A stretch of DNA of 64,000 bases, taken from Arcicella sp034519515 (GTDB lineage: Bacteria; Bacteroidota; Bacteroidia; Cytophagales; Spirosomataceae). The translations under genes were made by a program, and so were the position numbers. The stretch covers positions 62,001 through 126,000 of the forward strand of contig JAXHOK010000037.1 in assembly GCA_034519515.1 (NCBI GenBank), written 5' to 3'. A model generated the notes under the pieces. That model made no database searches and was not told the origin of the DNA. It worked only from the letters and a program-made list of their open reading frames with translations. This document shows, piece by piece, positions 54,036 through 61,880 of the stretch; within the stretch, counting starts at the first letter, position 1; each line of letters begins with the position of its first letter.

Positions 54036-54056
54036 CAAACAAATAATTCATTGTAT

Positions 54057-54518
54057 ATGGCTCTCAGAGATAAATTACAAAAAATTCAGCCTAATGATAA
54101 ATCTCAAATTGATTGGGGAAAAAGAAGGACTGATTGGATTTCATCAGTAGATGAACTGAATAATAAAATAAAAGAATGGTTTGATGATTATGCAAATGAC
54201 AATCTGTTAAAATTCGAGATAACTACCAAAAATATTATCGAAGAGTTTATTGGTTCATACGAAGTTAATGAACTACATCTGATATTTGCTGATAATAAAG
54301 AGGTTGTCATTGAACCAATGGGAACACTTATTATAGGTGCTTGGGCAAGGTTTGATATTTTTGTGAGAGGATATAATTCTGAAAAGTATTACATCCTTTG
54401 CTACAAGGATGATTCAGATAAGTACACTTGGAAAATAGTTAATGCTCAAAATAAAATTGATGCCGCTCCTCTAACAAAAAGAAAGTTAGAGCAAATTTTT
54501 GAAAAATGGTTAAGTTAA
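54057..54518 (+). CDS. Unknown protein paired with HEPN-type gene
   Basis: About 153 aa from ATG 54057. Soluble, with a central beta-rich part (HLIFADNKEVVIEPMGTLIIGAWARFDIFVRG) and helical ends; no catalytic motif was recognised. It overlaps the next gene by 13 bases, the tight spacing of toxin-antitoxin pairs. Its base composition is similar to its surroundings. By position it is a candidate antitoxin or sensor for the HEPN protein, but that is inference. Confidence 0.5.
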   Translation: MALRDKLQKIQPNDKSQIDWGKRRTDWISSVDELNNKIKEWFDDYANDNLLKFEITTKNIIEEFIGSYEVNELHLIFADNKEVVIEPMGTLIIGAWARFDIFVRGYNSEKYYILCYKDDSDKYTWKIVNAQNKIDAAPLTKRKLEQIFEKWLS

Positions 54519-55057
54519 ATTCAAATAGACTTCATAAGTCTTACCTTAACTATATTGCTTTAAAGAATGCATTAATTTATGTTCAACAAGAGACATATAG
54601 GCGAAATGATGATGGTTTTTTAAACGCTATTGGATTCCCTTACATAGGAGAATTAACGAAAGATAGGAAGAAAACTGTTGCTCTTAAAATGGATGCCATG
54701 TACCAAGCAATTGAAGAATTGATTGTGATTGGATTAGTCTCAGATTTTGAAAAAATCATTTTTGATAGAGTCGATAATGCAAGTGGTGAAATAGTAAAAA
54801 TTGTTAAACAAAAATATGATTTAAAACCATTTAATGATTTTTCTGCTGACTTTGTGAAGTCATCGAAAGATATTGATAAACTATCAATCATAAAAAAAAT
54901 TATAGATCCAAAGTTACCCAAAGAGTTATCTGATAAATTTAAAGATATTATTGAGTTTCGTAATAGATTGGCACATGGGAAACGATTTGGTGAGCAGTTA
55001 CTTTTATCATTTGATGAGATTGCACAAATTTTAGACGATGTATTGAATTTTATCTGA
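54506..55057 (+). CDS. HEPN-type protein, candidate RNase toxin
   Basis: A 183-aa helical protein. Near the end it carries IIEFRNRLAHGKRFG with R152-N-x-x-x-H157, the R-x4-6-H motif of HEPN ribonucleases; the helical setting on each side fits. HEPN proteins of this kind occur as toxins in toxin-antitoxin pairs and in phage defence. It overlaps the upstream gene and ends before a terminator at 55096. The family assignment (e.g. the MAE_28990-like group) cannot be made here with certainty. Confidence 0.6.
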   Translation: MVKLNSNRLHKSYLNYIALKNALIYVQQETYRRNDDGFLNAIGFPYIGELTKDRKKTVALKMDAMYQAIEELIVIGLVSDFEKIIFDRVDNASGEIVKIVKQKYDLKPFNDFSADFVKSSKDIDKLSIIKKIIDPKLPKELSDKFKDIIEFRNRLAHGKRFGEQLLLSFDEIAQILDDVLNFI

Positions 55058-55095
55058 TATATACTTTCACATTCTGAGTCAAAAGCTAATTAAAA

Positions 55096-55132
55096 AAGCC
55101 CTCAATCCTTGCGGAAAGAGGGCTTCGTTTTT
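55096..55132. terminator. Terminator between HEPN module and nrdA
   Basis: AAGCCCTC pairs with GAGGGCTT over 14 bases, followed by CGTTTTT; A tracts on the other side make it bidirectional. Confidence 0.75.
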
Positions 55133-55148
55133 AAATTAGGTAAAAGTA

Positions 55149-57629
55149 TTAAGACCCGCAGGCTTCGCACCCATCAGGGTCATCAAGTGAGCATTGCATA
55201 TTCGACCAGTTTTGTTCTGATACGTTGTCTAAACCAGCTACGGTGAGCGTGGATGCAGAGGCTTTCGCAGTCGCTGCATTACTTGCATACGTCTCGTAGT
55301 TCATCTCATGCTCTTGCACAACATTGGCTTGCTCAATTGCCACTTCGGCTTGCTTCTCGACAGTAAACTTAATGGCATCGGTAGCGGCTTTCGTTCTGAG
55401 ATAATACATCCCAGTTTTCAAGCCTTTCTCCCATGCGTAAAAGTGCATCGAGGTTAGTTTCCCAAAGTTCGGGTCTTGAATGTGTATATTTAATGATTGC
55501 GACTGGCAGATGTATGCACCTCTGTCGGCAGCCATTTCAATAATCGTTTTTTGTTTAATTTCCCAAACCGTTTTGTACAAATCCTTCAAATTCTGAGGAA
55601 TCTCGTTGATATTTTGTACTGAGCCATTGGCAGAAATTAATTTATTCTTCATCGAATCATTCCATAGATTCAATTTTACTAAATCACGTAAAAGGTGCTT
55701 GTTTACCACCGCAAACTCGCCTGAAAGCACTCTACGGGCATAAATGTTTGAAGTATAAGGCTCAAAACATTCATTATTTCCCAAGATTTGCGAAGTTGAA
55801 GCCGTTGGCATTGGAGCAACCAATAATGAATTACGCACTCCGTGTTCTTTCACTTTCGCACGTAACGCCTCCCAGTCCCAACGTCCTGATTCTGGCGTAA
55901 CGTTCCACATATCAAACTGGAAAACGCCTTGCGAGATTGGTGAACCTGCCCATGTTTCATAAGGACCTTCTTTGATTGCCAATTCCATAGATGCTTCCAT
56001 CGCTGCGAAATATAACGTTTCAAAAATATCCTTGTTCAAACGCTTGGCTTCGTCAGATTCAAACGGCATTCTCAACATAATGAAAACATCGGCTAATCCC
56101 TGCACACCCAAACCAATCGGACGATTACGCATATTTGAGTTACGTGCCTCCTCAACTGGATAATAATTGCGGTCGATAATTTTGTTCAGATTAACCGTTG
56201 CCACTTTCGTAACTCGCTTCAATTCTTCGTGGTCAAAAACCATGAATCCTCTTTCGTTTGTTTTGATAAATTTAGGCAATGCCAGCGATGCCAAATTACA
56301 AACCGCTACTTCGTCTTTTGACGTATATTGGATAATTTCAGTACACAAGTTCGACGACTTGATTGTACCCAAATTCTTCTGGTTTGATTTGTTGTTGGCG
56401 TGGTCTTTAAACAACATATAAGGCGTGCCAGTTTCGGTCTGAGATTCCAAAATCTCGAACCATAAATCCTGTGCCTTCACCACCTTGCGAGCTTTGCCAG
56501 CTAATTCATAACCCGTATATAATTTCTCAAATTCTTCTCCGTGAGCATCCGCCATGCCTGGGCATTCGTGCGGACAAAACAACGACCATGTGTCATTATC
56601 CTTTACTCTCTGCATAAACAAATCTGGAATCCAAAGGGCGTAGAACAAGTCTCTCGCTCTCATTTCTTCTTTACCGTGATTTTTCTTTAATTGCAAAAAG
56701 TCCGAAATATCAGCGTGCCAAGGTTCTAAATAAATGGCAAATGAACCTTTACGTTTTCCGCCACCTTGATCCACATAACGTGCCGTATCGTTAAATACAC
56801 GCAACATCGGTACAATTCCGTTTGATGTTCCGTTTGTTCCTTTAATATACGAACCAGTGGCTCTTACATTATGGATAGACAAACCAATACCACCTGCCGA
56901 CTGCGAAATCTTAGCACATTGTCTTAATGTATCATAAATTCCTTCGATAGAATCCTCCTGCATCGTTAATAAAAAGCAAGACGACATTTGAGGTTTTGGC
57001 GTACCTGCATTGAACAACGTAGGCGTTGCGTGCGTAAACCATCTTTCAGAAAGAAGATTATATGTTTCAATCACTGATTCCAATTCTGCTCCGTGAATAC
57101 CAACTGCCACACGCATCAACATATGCTGAGGACGTTCCACGATTTTCCCTTCCAATTTCAAGAGGTAAGATTTCTCCAAAGTCTTGAATCCGAAGTAGTC
57201 ATATCCAAAATCACGGTCATAAATAATCGCACCGTCTAATTCGGCGGCGTGTTTTTTGATAACATCGTAAACTTCTTTGGATAATAATGCTGCGTTTTCG
57301 CCCGTTTTGGGGTCAGTGTAATTGTACAAGCGTTTCATGGTGGCAGAAAAAGACTTTTGGGTCTCTTTGTGCAAATTTGAAATAGCTATTCTTGCCGCAA
57401 GTACCGCATAATCAGGGTGCTTGGTGGTCATTGAAGCGGCTGTTTCAGCAGCTAAACTGTCTAATTCACTCGTGGTTACTCCATCGTACAGACCAGTAAT
57501 TACTTTTTTAGCTACATCAAGTGGTTGAATAAAGTAAGGGTCGAGGCTATAGCAAAGTTTTTCGATTCGGGCGGTAATCTTGTCAAACTTTACAGACTCA
57601 CGTCTGCCATCTCTTTTGATAACGTACAT
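55149..57629 (-). CDS. nrdA: Ribonucleoside-diphosphate reductase, alpha subunit (class I)
   Basis: An 826-aa protein. Residues 1-100 form an ATP-cone (MYVIKRDGRRESVKFDKI). The barrel holds the catalytic Cys sites: SCFLL near residue 217, NLCTEI with the radical Cys near 437 and the CNLAS Cys near 454; the C-terminal CEACGS gives the thiol shuttle pair. It reduces ribonucleotides to deoxyribonucleotides. The beta subunit gene is not in the window. Its ~700-base upstream gap is unusually long. Confidence 0.93.
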   Translation of the reverse strand: MYVIKRDGRRESVKFDKITARIEKLCYSLDPYFIQPLDVAKKVITGLYDGVTTSELDSLAAETAASMTTKHPDYAVLAARIAISNLHKETQKSFSATMKRLYNYTDPKTGENAALLSKEVYDVIKKHAAELDGAIIYDRDFGYDYFGFKTLEKSYLLKLEGKIVERPQHMLMRVAVGIHGAELESVIETYNLLSERWFTHATPTLFNAGTPKPQMSSCFLLTMQEDSIEGIYDTLRQCAKISQSAGGIGLSIHNVRATGSYIKGTNGTSNGIVPMLRVFNDTARYVDQGGGKRKGSFAIYLEPWHADISDFLQLKKNHGKEEMRARDLFYALWIPDLFMQRVKDNDTWSLFCPHECPGMADAHGEEFEKLYTGYELAGKARKVVKAQDLWFEILESQTETGTPYMLFKDHANNKSNQKNLGTIKSSNLCTEIIQYTSKDEVAVCNLASLALPKFIKTNERGFMVFDHEELKRVTKVATVNLNKIIDRNYYPVEEARNSNMRNRPIGLGVQGLADVFIMLRMPFESDEAKRLNKDIFETLYFAAMEASMELAIKEGPYETWAGSPISQGVFQFDMWNVTPESGRWDWEALRAKVKEHGVRNSLLVAPMPTASTSQILGNNECFEPYTSNIYARRVLSGEFAVVNKHLLRDLVKLNLWNDSMKNKLISANGSVQNINEIPQNLKDLYKTVWEIKQKTIIEMAADRGAYICQSQSLNIHIQDPNFGKLTSMHFYAWEKGLKTGMYYLRTKAATDAIKFTVEKQAEVAIEQANVVQEHEMNYETYASNAATAKASASTLTVAGLDNVSEQNWSNMQCSLDDPDGCEACGS

Positions 57630-58091
57630 AATACTCGGGTTGGGGGGTGAAAAGGTTGAAAACTAAAACAAAGGACGGTATTTTATAATTTCAAGAATTC
57701 AATCTAACATCGCAAGAGTGGTTTAAACTTTTGTAAGGATTGATGATTAGACTGAAAAACCCATTCTATAATTTCAAGGAGCTTGTACTGAGAAAAGTCC
57801 GAAGCGGTGAACAATTTGTCTTGACAAGGTTAAAGATTATAAAACGGAACAACTTAGTGTGCTTAGGTTGATATGCAGTTCAAAGATAGGAATTTCTAAA
57901 CCCAAAAACAATGTAACAAAAGTGAAGAAAAATATTCCGAATAATTGTTCTATTCGTAATGTCCAAGGTAAGGTTCGGACAATCAGACTGCTATGGCACT
58001 CTTATCTTGGAAAAGTGATAAACGTTTTTTTTTGAAAAAATTTGTGGATAACTTTTTGTTGAAATTTTGGAACTTTTAACAATTAAATAAT

Positions 58092-58122
58092 TTTGGATAA
58101 CGACAGTTTTTTCGTACTTTTG
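58092..58122 (+). promoter_or_regulatory. Bacteroidota promoter upstream of rpmE
   Basis: TTTG (58092-58095) and TACTTTTG (58115-58122), 19 bases apart, match the -33/-7 consensus exactly. The leader to the rpmE ATG is about 215 bases. Confidence 0.65.
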
Positions 58123-58140
58123 CAGTCCTTTTTCGAGGAA

Positions 58141-58300
58141 GTTATTAAGGAGTTATAAAGTTTTATAGTTAGAGCAGTTTAAAAAGTTTTAATTACATTA
58201 GTTGTAACTTTTCTCCCAATCTTGATAATTTTTGATTGTTAGTAATATTGAAGTGCTAAAACTTTTTGACTCTTTAACTTTCTAACTTTTACAACTAAAA
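58141..58300. repeat. Inverted array of AAAGTT/AACTTT units in the rpmE leader
   Basis: Units such as TAAAGTTTTATAGTTAGAG and AAAAAGTTTT (58153-58190) and complementary AAAACTTTTTGACTC and AACTTTCTAACTTTT (58256-58290) may form a long hairpin. It resembles the other inverted arrays in structure but is much more AT-rich. Confidence 0.45.
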
Positions 58301-58344
58301 AAAAGAGACGGCAGGGAATCGTCTAAAACTATCAAAAAAATATC

Positions 58345-58602
58345 ATGAAACCAGACATTCATCCAAATTACAAAGCCGTGGTTTTCCACGATTTGTCAGC
58401 CGATTACAAGTTTTTGACGCAGTCTTGCGTAAACACAACTGAAACAACAGAATTTGAAGGCGAAACTTATCCAGTTTTCAAAATTGAAGTTTCTTCTCAA
58501 TCGCACCCATTTTATACAGGTAAAAATGTATTGCTTGATACTGCGGGTCGTGTTGATAAATTCTACAAGCGTTTCGGTGGTAAGAAAGAAGCTGCTGAAT
58601 AG
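58345..58602 (+). CDS. rpmE: 50S ribosomal protein L31 type B
   Basis: An 85-aa protein: MKPDIHPNYKAVVFHDLSAD, with no zinc CxxC pairs, the type B form that replaces zinc-bound L31 under zinc limitation or constitutively in many Bacteroidota. It ends at KRFGGKKEAAE. A strong terminator follows. Confidence 0.92.
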   Translation: MKPDIHPNYKAVVFHDLSADYKFLTQSCVNTTETTEFEGETYPVFKIEVSSQSHPFYTGKNVLLDTAGRVDKFYKRFGGKKEAAE

Positions 58603-58622
58603 TCTTTGTGATTATTGCATTG

Positions 58623-58658
58623 AAAAAAGCCTTTCAGATTGTCTGAAAGGCTTTTTTT
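58623..58658 (+). terminator. Terminator of rpmE
   Basis: A 16-bp stem (58623-58638 with 58642-58657) followed by T. Its right half recurs, unpaired, at 60221-60240. Confidence 0.85.
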
Positions 58659-58711
58659 GTTAAAAACTACATTTAGTCATGTGGTGGTATCCGCCACCAC
58701 ATGAAGATTCA

Positions 58712-59209
58712 TCACTTCATCACAGTAATACTCCTTGGAGGACGTTTGGTAGTATTACTTTTTTCAATATCAGCGTTCCATACCAAAATATCATTCAAAT
58801 ACATATCAAAAACGAAAGTAGTTTGCTCTTTGGTAAGAATAGAAGCCTCAACTAAATCCTCCGACTTATCTGGCCAGGTGAACAATATTTTAGGAACATC
58901 CGCTCGTTTGGTATAATTAGCCGCAGGAGAAAATGCTATGTAGTATCTGCCATCAGAGCCATAAGAAAGATGAGCTTGTCCATTTTGTCCATTCGCTTCA
59001 ATACCGTATGTTTGGGTCAAAGGAGGGTACGAAACCTTCACTTGACTAATATCCAACTTTTTTGGATTGGTCGGATTTAATAAATCAGAATCATTTTGTT
59101 TGCTAATTACTGAGATGTTCATTCCCACATCATAATTCACAGGACCTTCTACTTTCTTACACGAGTACGTGCAAAGCGTTGCCGTTAAAATCAACAGAAT
59201 ATTTTTCAT
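58712..59209 (-). CDS. Lipoprotein, candidate partner of C10 protease
   Basis: A 165-aa protein with signal peptide and lipobox (LCTYSCKK, Cys17). The mature part is beta-rich (KILFTWPDKSEDLVEASIL) with no recognised fold. It sits 12 bases downstream of the C10 peptidase on the same strand. In related bacteria small lipoproteins or Spi-type inhibitors accompany C10 proteases, but this one is not recognisably an inhibitor. Confidence 0.55.
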   Translation of the reverse strand: MKNILLILTATLCTYSCKKVEGPVNYDVGMNISVISKQNDSDLLNPTNPKKLDISQVKVSYPPLTQTYGIEANGQNGQAHLSYGSDGRYYIAFSPAANYTKRADVPKILFTWPDKSEDLVEASILTKEQTTFVFDMYLNDILVWNADIEKSNTTKRPPRSITVMK

Positions 59210-59221
59210 TTTGCGTGATGT

Positions 59222-60088
59222 TTAAGGTCTAATGTTGTAAACCATGCCTCTTTGATAATTAAACGTGAAGCCATCTAGATTAAAGTTATTGAAACTATAT
59301 AACCCATCTAATCCACTGTTACCCCATCCCCAATTCATGTGTAAATAGAGATAAGTAACACCTACATCACAAAAGTAATATTCATTATATCCATCGCAAA
59401 CCCAAGCGTGACCGTCTACATAAGTGCTGAATATCCACCAACCACTTTGCGAACCACCTTTTAATATTACGGGTCTACTGTTGTTTAGTTCATTAACTAC
59501 TATACTATAATTGTACGAACCATATTGAGCGGACGAATACTGAAAGTCTCCTGTCAAAGATGATGCGGCTTCATTTTCTGTACTAGCACTCGAACCGTCA
59601 CAACCGTAATTCATGTTTACTTCCTCACCAATATCTTTCATAAGTGTTGTTAAAGCACTATTGCCAGCTTGCATGTTATCCCAATTGTATCGAGTTGGTC
59701 TTCTGTGATAGTTCATAACTTGTGCTATTGCTGTTGCAACACATCCCGTTGGAGCGTGTCCATTTGATGAATTACATCCAGTGAGTGGCGTTTCATCATT
59801 ATAGCCAGACCATTGTCCCCATTGAGTTGAAACCAATGGATTTACTATTGTGTATCTATCATTACAAGGTCCTCCACCTGACCCACATGGAGCATCTGGT
59901 TCGCATTCCTGATAACTAACTCTTGAAGATTTCTTCGGAGAATTACCTATTATTTTTTCAGTGGAAGAATTGCCTACTATTTTTTCAATAGTTTCTTCTC
60001 TCCACGCTTTTTCATTAACCTTAAATTTATCTCCATCTTTTCTAATGGCTTTAATATAATCTTTGGTTGATGATAGCCAGCTAACCAA
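59222..60088 (-). CDS. C10 (streptopain-family) cysteine protease, N-terminally truncated
   Basis: A 288-aa reading from TTG 60086-60088. Catalytic Cys116 (APTGCVATAIAQVMNYH) and His227 (VDGHAWVCDGY) fit the C10 family. Family members have a signal peptide and inhibitory prodomain before this; here only the last part of a prodomain is visible (FIRPGLVSWLSSTKDYIKAIR), and an in-frame TGA at 60116-60118 blocks further extension. With no signal peptide it is probably non-functional or mis-assembled. It lies in an islet bounded by a 20-base direct repeat (58642, 60221). Confidence 0.7.
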   Translation of the reverse strand: MVSWLSSTKDYIKAIRKDGDKFKVNEKAWREETIEKIVGNSSTEKIIGNSPKKSSRVSYQECEPDAPCGSGGGPCNDRYTIVNPLVSTQWGQWSGYNDETPLTGCNSSNGHAPTGCVATAIAQVMNYHRRPTRYNWDNMQAGNSALTTLMKDIGEEVNMNYGCDGSSASTENEAASSLTGDFQYSSAQYGSYNYSIVVNELNNSRPVILKGGSQSGWWIFSTYVDGHAWVCDGYNEYYFCDVGVTYLYLHMNWGWGNSGLDGLYSFNNFNLDGFTFNYQRGMVYNIRP

Positions 60089-60220
60089 TCCTGGACGTAT
60101 AAACTGTTTTAATATTCAATAAATGTTAGTGATTATTTTGAAAATTCCTAATTAAATTTTGAAAATATTTCTAAAATATAGATTTGGTTGTAGCGGGCGC
60201 CATAATCAAATCCAAAGTAA

Positions 60221-60240
60221 TCTGAAAGGCTTTTTTGTTA
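60221..60240. repeat. Orphan half of the rpmE terminator
   Basis: TCTGAAAGGCTTTTTTGTTA nearly repeats 58642-58662 but lacks the partner arm. It suggests that the islet 58663-60220 was inserted between rpmE and the ATPase gene with duplication of the terminator end. Confidence 0.6.
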
Positions 60241-61671
60241 CTAAAACTCCCCCAACCCAAACAACCTCTCAACCGTCAAAACATGATCTATCTGTCCTAA
60301 ACTTTCAGCATTTTTCAATCCGTAAGTAGTAATCAGCGTATTGAAAAGCATTTTTTTGGTTTTGGAAACATTCCTAAATGCCTCTCTTCTTCGCCTGAGT
60401 TGGGTTGCGTAAGGTTCGGTTATACGGAAATCATCATTGACAAATTTCATTTCGCAAATATTGATGGCATTGTCGGCTCTATCTATCAGCAAATCAATCT
60501 GAAAACCCGTTTCTCTTTCATCGCCTTTGTGCCAATAACTGGATATTTCGGTGTATATTCCTGAAATTCCCAGAGCCGTTTTTATTGCTTCCACGTGCCT
60601 AATACACACATTCTCGAAGGCATAACCACACCAAATTTTATAGGCATCGGTTTGTGCTATTTTCAGCCATTCATGCTTGGCACTTTTGGATTTTTTTTCG
60701 ATAAATTTCAGATAAAAAAGCGAATACTCATCACTCAAACGATAGAGGGCATCTTTCTGTTTTTTGCCCATTGGCGATAGTTTCGTAATGAATGAAGAAG
60801 CCTCTAATTCACTCAAAATCTGGCTCAAACCGCCACCATCAGCTAATTTAGCACTTTTGATGATTTCGGAACGGCTTAGTCCTTGCCACTTTTCAGCCAA
60901 AGCTCTGATGATGTTGATGTGGTTTTGATAACCTTCAAACAAAGCGGCATAAAGACTATGAAATTCGGTTTGCATAAAATGGTCGTTGCCAAAAAAGATT
61001 CTATCAAGGGTTTGCGTAACGGTTTCGCCTGCTTGGGCTTCGTTGAGGTAAGTAGGCACGCCACCCACTGCCATATAAAATTGTGTGATTTGGTAATTAT
61101 CCCAATTTACGCCCAAATTTTGCAGGTAAAGTTTGGTTTCTGCCAGCGTAAAAGGTTTGAGATTGAGACGTTTAGTAACTCGATTGTGCAAACCTCCTTT
61201 ATGATTAATCACCTTTGTCAGCATCCAAGAAGCCGCCGAACCGCAGACCACCACCACAAGGTTTTGCTCAGATGCCCAGTCATTCCACCAATAGGCTAAT
61301 TCTTCCAAAAAATTAGAGCGTTTACCCGCAATCCACGGCAATTCATCAAAGAAAATAACCTTTTTTTCGGGAGATTTCATCAGACATTTTTTCAATAAAG
61401 AAAACCCTTCCGACCAAGTTTTGGGTTGTTCGGCTTCAATTTGTTCAGGAAAATAAGCGTTGAATTTTTCAAAAAACTTGAAAAGTTGATTATTGAGAGA
61501 GGCATTTTGAGTACCCGTAAATTCAAAAGCTATGTTTTCGGCATAAATGTTTTTGATGAGATAGGTTTTTCCAATCCTACGTCTGCCATAAACCGCCAAA
61601 AACTCTGATTTTGGGCTATTTAGAAGACTTTTCATCAAAGCCTTTTCTGAATTTCTACCAATTATTTCCAT
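60241..61671 (-). CDS. ATPase with DUF234-like PD-(D/E)XK C-terminus
   Basis: A 476-aa protein. Walker A GRRRIGKTYL (about 29-38), Walker B VIFFDELPW (about 105-113), and a sensor-type VVVCGSAASWM. A winged-helix part follows (about 255-320: SEIIKSAKLADGGGLSQILS). The C-terminal DUF234 domain has a PD-(D/E)XK core: FQIDLLIDRADNAINICEMKF. These archaeal-type ATPases are widespread in Bacteroidota and of unknown function. Two strong palindromes lie directly upstream, the first beginning four bases before the start codon. Confidence 0.8.
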   Translation of the reverse strand: MEIIGRNSEKALMKSLLNSPKSEFLAVYGRRRIGKTYLIKNIYAENIAFEFTGTQNASLNNQLFKFFEKFNAYFPEQIEAEQPKTWSEGFSLLKKCLMKSPEKKVIFFDELPWIAGKRSNFLEELAYWWNDWASEQNLVVVVCGSAASWMLTKVINHKGGLHNRVTKRLNLKPFTLAETKLYLQNLGVNWDNYQITQFYMAVGGVPTYLNEAQAGETVTQTLDRIFFGNDHFMQTEFHSLYAALFEGYQNHINIIRALAEKWQGLSRSEIIKSAKLADGGGLSQILSELEASSFITKLSPMGKKQKDALYRLSDEYSLFYLKFIEKKSKSAKHEWLKIAQTDAYKIWCGYAFENVCIRHVEAIKTALGISGIYTEISSYWHKGDERETGFQIDLLIDRADNAINICEMKFVNDDFRITEPYATQLRRRREAFRNVSKTKKMLFNTLITTYGLKNAESLGQIDHVLTVERLFGLGEF

Positions 61672-61674
61672 TTA

Positions 61675-61773
61675 TATTTCGCTGTAAGTCCCAAAAATAA
61701 TAACTTACAGCGAAATAAACAATTATATCTCGCTGTAAGTCCAAAAAATAATGACTTTCAGCGAGATATAATT
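61675..61773. promoter_or_regulatory. Two tandem palindromes before the DUF234 ATPase
   Basis: Palindrome 1: 15-bp perfect arms at 61675-61689 and 61703-61717. Palindrome 2: 20-bp arms with one mismatch at 61721-61740 and 61754-61773. Both share TCGCTGTAAGT and a loop of 13 bases near CCAAAAATAAT. They fill the leader and could be operators or RNA structures. Confidence 0.7.
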
Positions 61774-61880
61774 ATTTTAAATGTTCGTTAAATTTGTTCG
61801 GTGGACTTGCAAATATTGATGTAGTTGGCGAATCATGGTTTGTATGCGGTTTTGTATGTATTAGTATTTTACGTTTTTTA

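Larger units (their letters stand above)
57630..58344. other. Intergenic region between nrdA and rpmE
   Basis: No gene is seen. Contents: TATAATTTCAAG occurs twice (57683-57694 region and 57767-57778 region); an 11-bp hairpin (57962-57972 with 58001-58011) with a 28-base loop; the rpmE promoter at 58092; a low-complexity inverted array at 58141-58300. No NrdR box was found in the nrdA leader. Confidence 0.6.

Noticed and set aside
57650..57900. NrdR-box or cobalamin riboswitch upstream of nrdA
   Set aside because: No match to NrdR palindromes or riboswitch cores was found; only a TATAATTTCAAG direct repeat is present.
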